Positions 14,510 through 15,870 of a stretch of 15,870 nt of DNA are shown here, piece by piece. The stretch's first letter is position 1; each line of letters starts with the position of its first letter. A program made the position numbers and the translations under genes. The DNA is from JAZDGX01 sp964482205. GTDB lineage: Bacteria > Eisenbacteria > RBG-16-71-46 > CAIMUX01 > WJJG01. Below the pieces are notes generated by a model. It made no database searches, was not told the DNA's origin, and saw only the letters and a list, made by a program, of their open reading frames with translations. Where the stretch lies: the NCBI GenBank assembly GCA_964482205.1, contig CAYZWI010000025.1, forward strand, positions 1-15,870, in the 5' to 3' direction.

Positions 14510-14641
14510 GAGTGGGAGCGTAGCGCGGGCGTAGCTCGGCTTAGTCAGCGCGGAGACAGGAGCAGGCGAGTCAGGCCGCGACGCGCTGGTAATGATGATG
14601 CAGGCCGCCGAGGTGCGCGATCTCGACTGCGCGATCGGGCG
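14510..14641 (-). mobile_element. Type-2 IS 3'-end relic, copy 4
   Basis: The minus strand encodes PDRAVEIAHLGGLHHHYQRV, then AA and a TGA at 14571-14573, the C terminus of the type-2 transposase. The bases just outside it (CAGGCGAGTCAGGCCGCG at 14563-14580) match copy 2 at 10309-10326 almost exactly, so the non-coding end is preserved. Coding similarity stops near 14640, where the ATPase fragment begins in the opposite direction. Confidence 0.65.
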
Positions 14642-15733
14642 AGCGGCTCCTACTGGAACTGGGTCGAGACGAAGTTCCGGCGCCTCTGGGCACAGGATCC
14701 CTCCGCGGCGATTCCCGCCGAAAGGGGAGGAGGCATCCCGCTCGTGGTCCTGGACGAGATCCACAAGCACCGTCTCTGGAAACGCAATCTCAAGGGCGTC
14801 TACGATACACTCCTTCATCCCTGCGACATTCTGGTGACCGGAAGCGCCAGGCTAGACATCTACAAGAAGGGAAGCGACAGCCTCTTGGGGCGGCACCTCA
14901 GCTTTTGCCTGCACCCCTTCTCGCTGCGAGAGATGTGGCAGCCCGACGTGCCAACGCCTGACGCGACGATGAGGATGCTGTTCGATGGAGGGACTCGAGG
15001 CAGCAGAGCGGCCAAGAGCCACCTGGCGGCGCTCATGGCCTACGGTCCATTCCCGGAGCCGCTCCTGGCCCAGGATGCGCGCAAAGCCCGCCTGTGGCGT
15101 CGCAACCACGAGCGGCTGGTTGTCCGGGAGGATCTGCGTGACCTGAGCCGCCTGCCCGAGCTCGGGCGAATCGAGATGCTCAACGCGCTTCTGCCCGACC
15201 GGGTCGGGTCGCTCTTCAGCTTGGCCTCGGTCGGGCGCGATCTCGAAGTGAGCATCCCGACCGTGAAGAGATGGATCACGTACCTAAAGGCGCTCTACTA
15301 CCTCTTTGAGGTGAAGCCTTGGCACCGTGGCATCCGCCGATCGCTCCGGCGCGAGGGCAAGGTCTACCTGTGGGACTATGGTGCGATCCGGAACGAGGCC
15401 GTGCGCTTCGAGAACCTGGTTGCCAGTCACCTCTTGAAGGCGTGTCACTTCTGGACGGATCGGGGCGACGGGGAGTTCGAGCTGCGCTATCTCCGCGACA
15501 AGGAAAAGCGGGAGATCGACTTCTTGATCGTTCGCGACGGCGTCCCCTGGCTGCCGATCGAGGTGAAGTCCGGAGAGCTGAAGCCGTCCGACAGCTGGAA
15601 AGCTCTGGGGCCATTCCTGCCTTGCAGGCAGGGTCTTCAGATAGTCCGCAGGCCGGTCCAGCGAGTCCATGAGGTTGGCAAGGCGCGCGTGCTCGTGATC
15701 AGCGCGCCTGAAGCCCTGAGCTGTCTGGCATAG
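14642..15733 (+). pseudogene. N-terminally truncated AAA_14/DUF4143 ATPase
   Basis: About 363 codons of an ATPase of the AAA_14 + DUF4143 type. Near the start is a Walker B motif, PLVVLDEIHK, with D-E at about 14753-14758; then a sensor-like ILVTGSARLDI and SLLGRHLSFCLHPFSLREM; a winged-helix-like segment (SLFSLASVGRDLEVSIPTV); and a C-terminal DUF4143 part with VRFENLVASHLL and the nuclease-like REIDFLIV and PIEVKSGE pattern. Family members begin about 50-60 residues earlier with a P-loop (GxxxxGKS/T) and it is missing here: sequence upstream of 14642 is a type-2 IS tail on the other strand. The frame remains open back to 14483, but that translation is arginine-rich noise. ATP binding should be lost, so I call it a truncated gene. 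Intact relatives have poorly known roles; some sit in mobile regions. A re-started short protein cannot be excluded. Confidence 0.75.
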
Positions 15734-15796
15734 CCACGCGCAGGGGCGGCAGCCCGCCACCTGATTCCGCAAACGCGTGCGATTCCCAGGGCCAGC

Positions 15797-15870
15797 TACG
15801 AAGAGCGTTACGTTCGGGGAGCTGAGATGAGCCGCCTCGAACTGGGGCGGCTCGTTTGGTTGACGCAAGG
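15797..15870 (+). repeat. 74-bp hairpin repeat, copy B
   Basis: Second copy of the repeat at 2613-2686, in the same orientation and about 13.2 kb away, running to the last base of the window. The GAGCCGCC / GGCGGCTC stem is fully conserved while the loop differs by one base. The match may continue beyond the window. It starts 63 bases after the stop of the truncated ATPase, a position where a hairpin could act as a transcript end, though there is only a short T-rich stretch (CGTTTGGTT). Confidence 0.6.

Larger units (their letters stand above)
14068..14641. other. IS-relic region upstream of typA
   Basis: This 570-base gap carries two type-2 tails (listed separately) and no intact gene. The stretch 14283-14500 shows no similarity I can recognise. 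No clear promoter for typA was found within the first 100 bases before its start. Confidence 0.5.

Noticed and set aside
14483..14641. N terminus of the AAA_14/DUF4143 protein from 14483
   Set aside because: This part is an IS tail coding on the other strand; the plus translation is Arg/Gly/Ser noise without a P-loop.
2613..15870. The 74-bp direct repeats as att sites of a 13-kb integrative element
   Set aside because: The interval includes the core gene typA and lacks an integrase of the tyrosine or serine type, so excision as a unit is improbable.

Overview
The window looks like accessory-rich chromosome from an uncultured, GC-rich bacterium with a Gram-negative type envelope. Secreted beta-helix and LVIVD-repeat proteins, FlgD-like C-terminal tails and a protein ending in TWGAMKALFR together suggest the FCB side of the tree, for example an Eisenbacteria-like lineage. 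That placement is an inference from protein style; there is no rRNA to confirm it. I saw no tRNA, rRNA or CRISPR array.

Layout: a small cupin protein (minus strand) lies at the left edge, with its stop codon against an orphan insertion-sequence end. On the plus strand follow a secreted parallel beta-helix protein (841-2193), about 0.9 kb of degenerate sequence with repeat relics, a 734-residue LVIVD beta-propeller protein with a FlgD-like tail (3110-5314), and a broken secreted gene with the same kind of tail (5430-6160; one in-frame TGA and one frameshift).

The middle, about 6.4-12.1 kb, is an insertion-sequence graveyard. Two complete copies of a one-gene DDE element ('type 1', about 1.4 kb, 364-residue transposase) lie at 6448-7846 and 10758-12130. 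A fragment of a third (right end) and a fourth (left end) bracket a complete ABC exporter gene (8109-9854). A second IS family ('type 2') is present only as four 3'-terminal tails (near 2365-2494, 10225-10625, 14170-14279 and 14510-14641). All recognisable transposase pieces read on the minus strand.

The right part holds the one clear housekeeping gene, typA/bipA (12253-14067, minus), then two type-2 tails, then an AAA_14/DUF4143-type ATPase that has lost its N-terminal Walker A region next to the last tail (14642-15733). A 74-bp hairpin-bearing repeat occurs at 2613-2686 and again, in the same orientation, at the extreme right end (15797-15870).

There is no obvious operon: the genes look like unrelated single units separated by IS debris. 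The points most worth following are the exporter framed by type-1 IS ends with its stop codon formed at the junction, the second gene (cupin) with a stop against the same IS end, an unusual basic insert in the DDE domain of the type-1 transposase, and the repeated 3'-only relics of the type-2 element.
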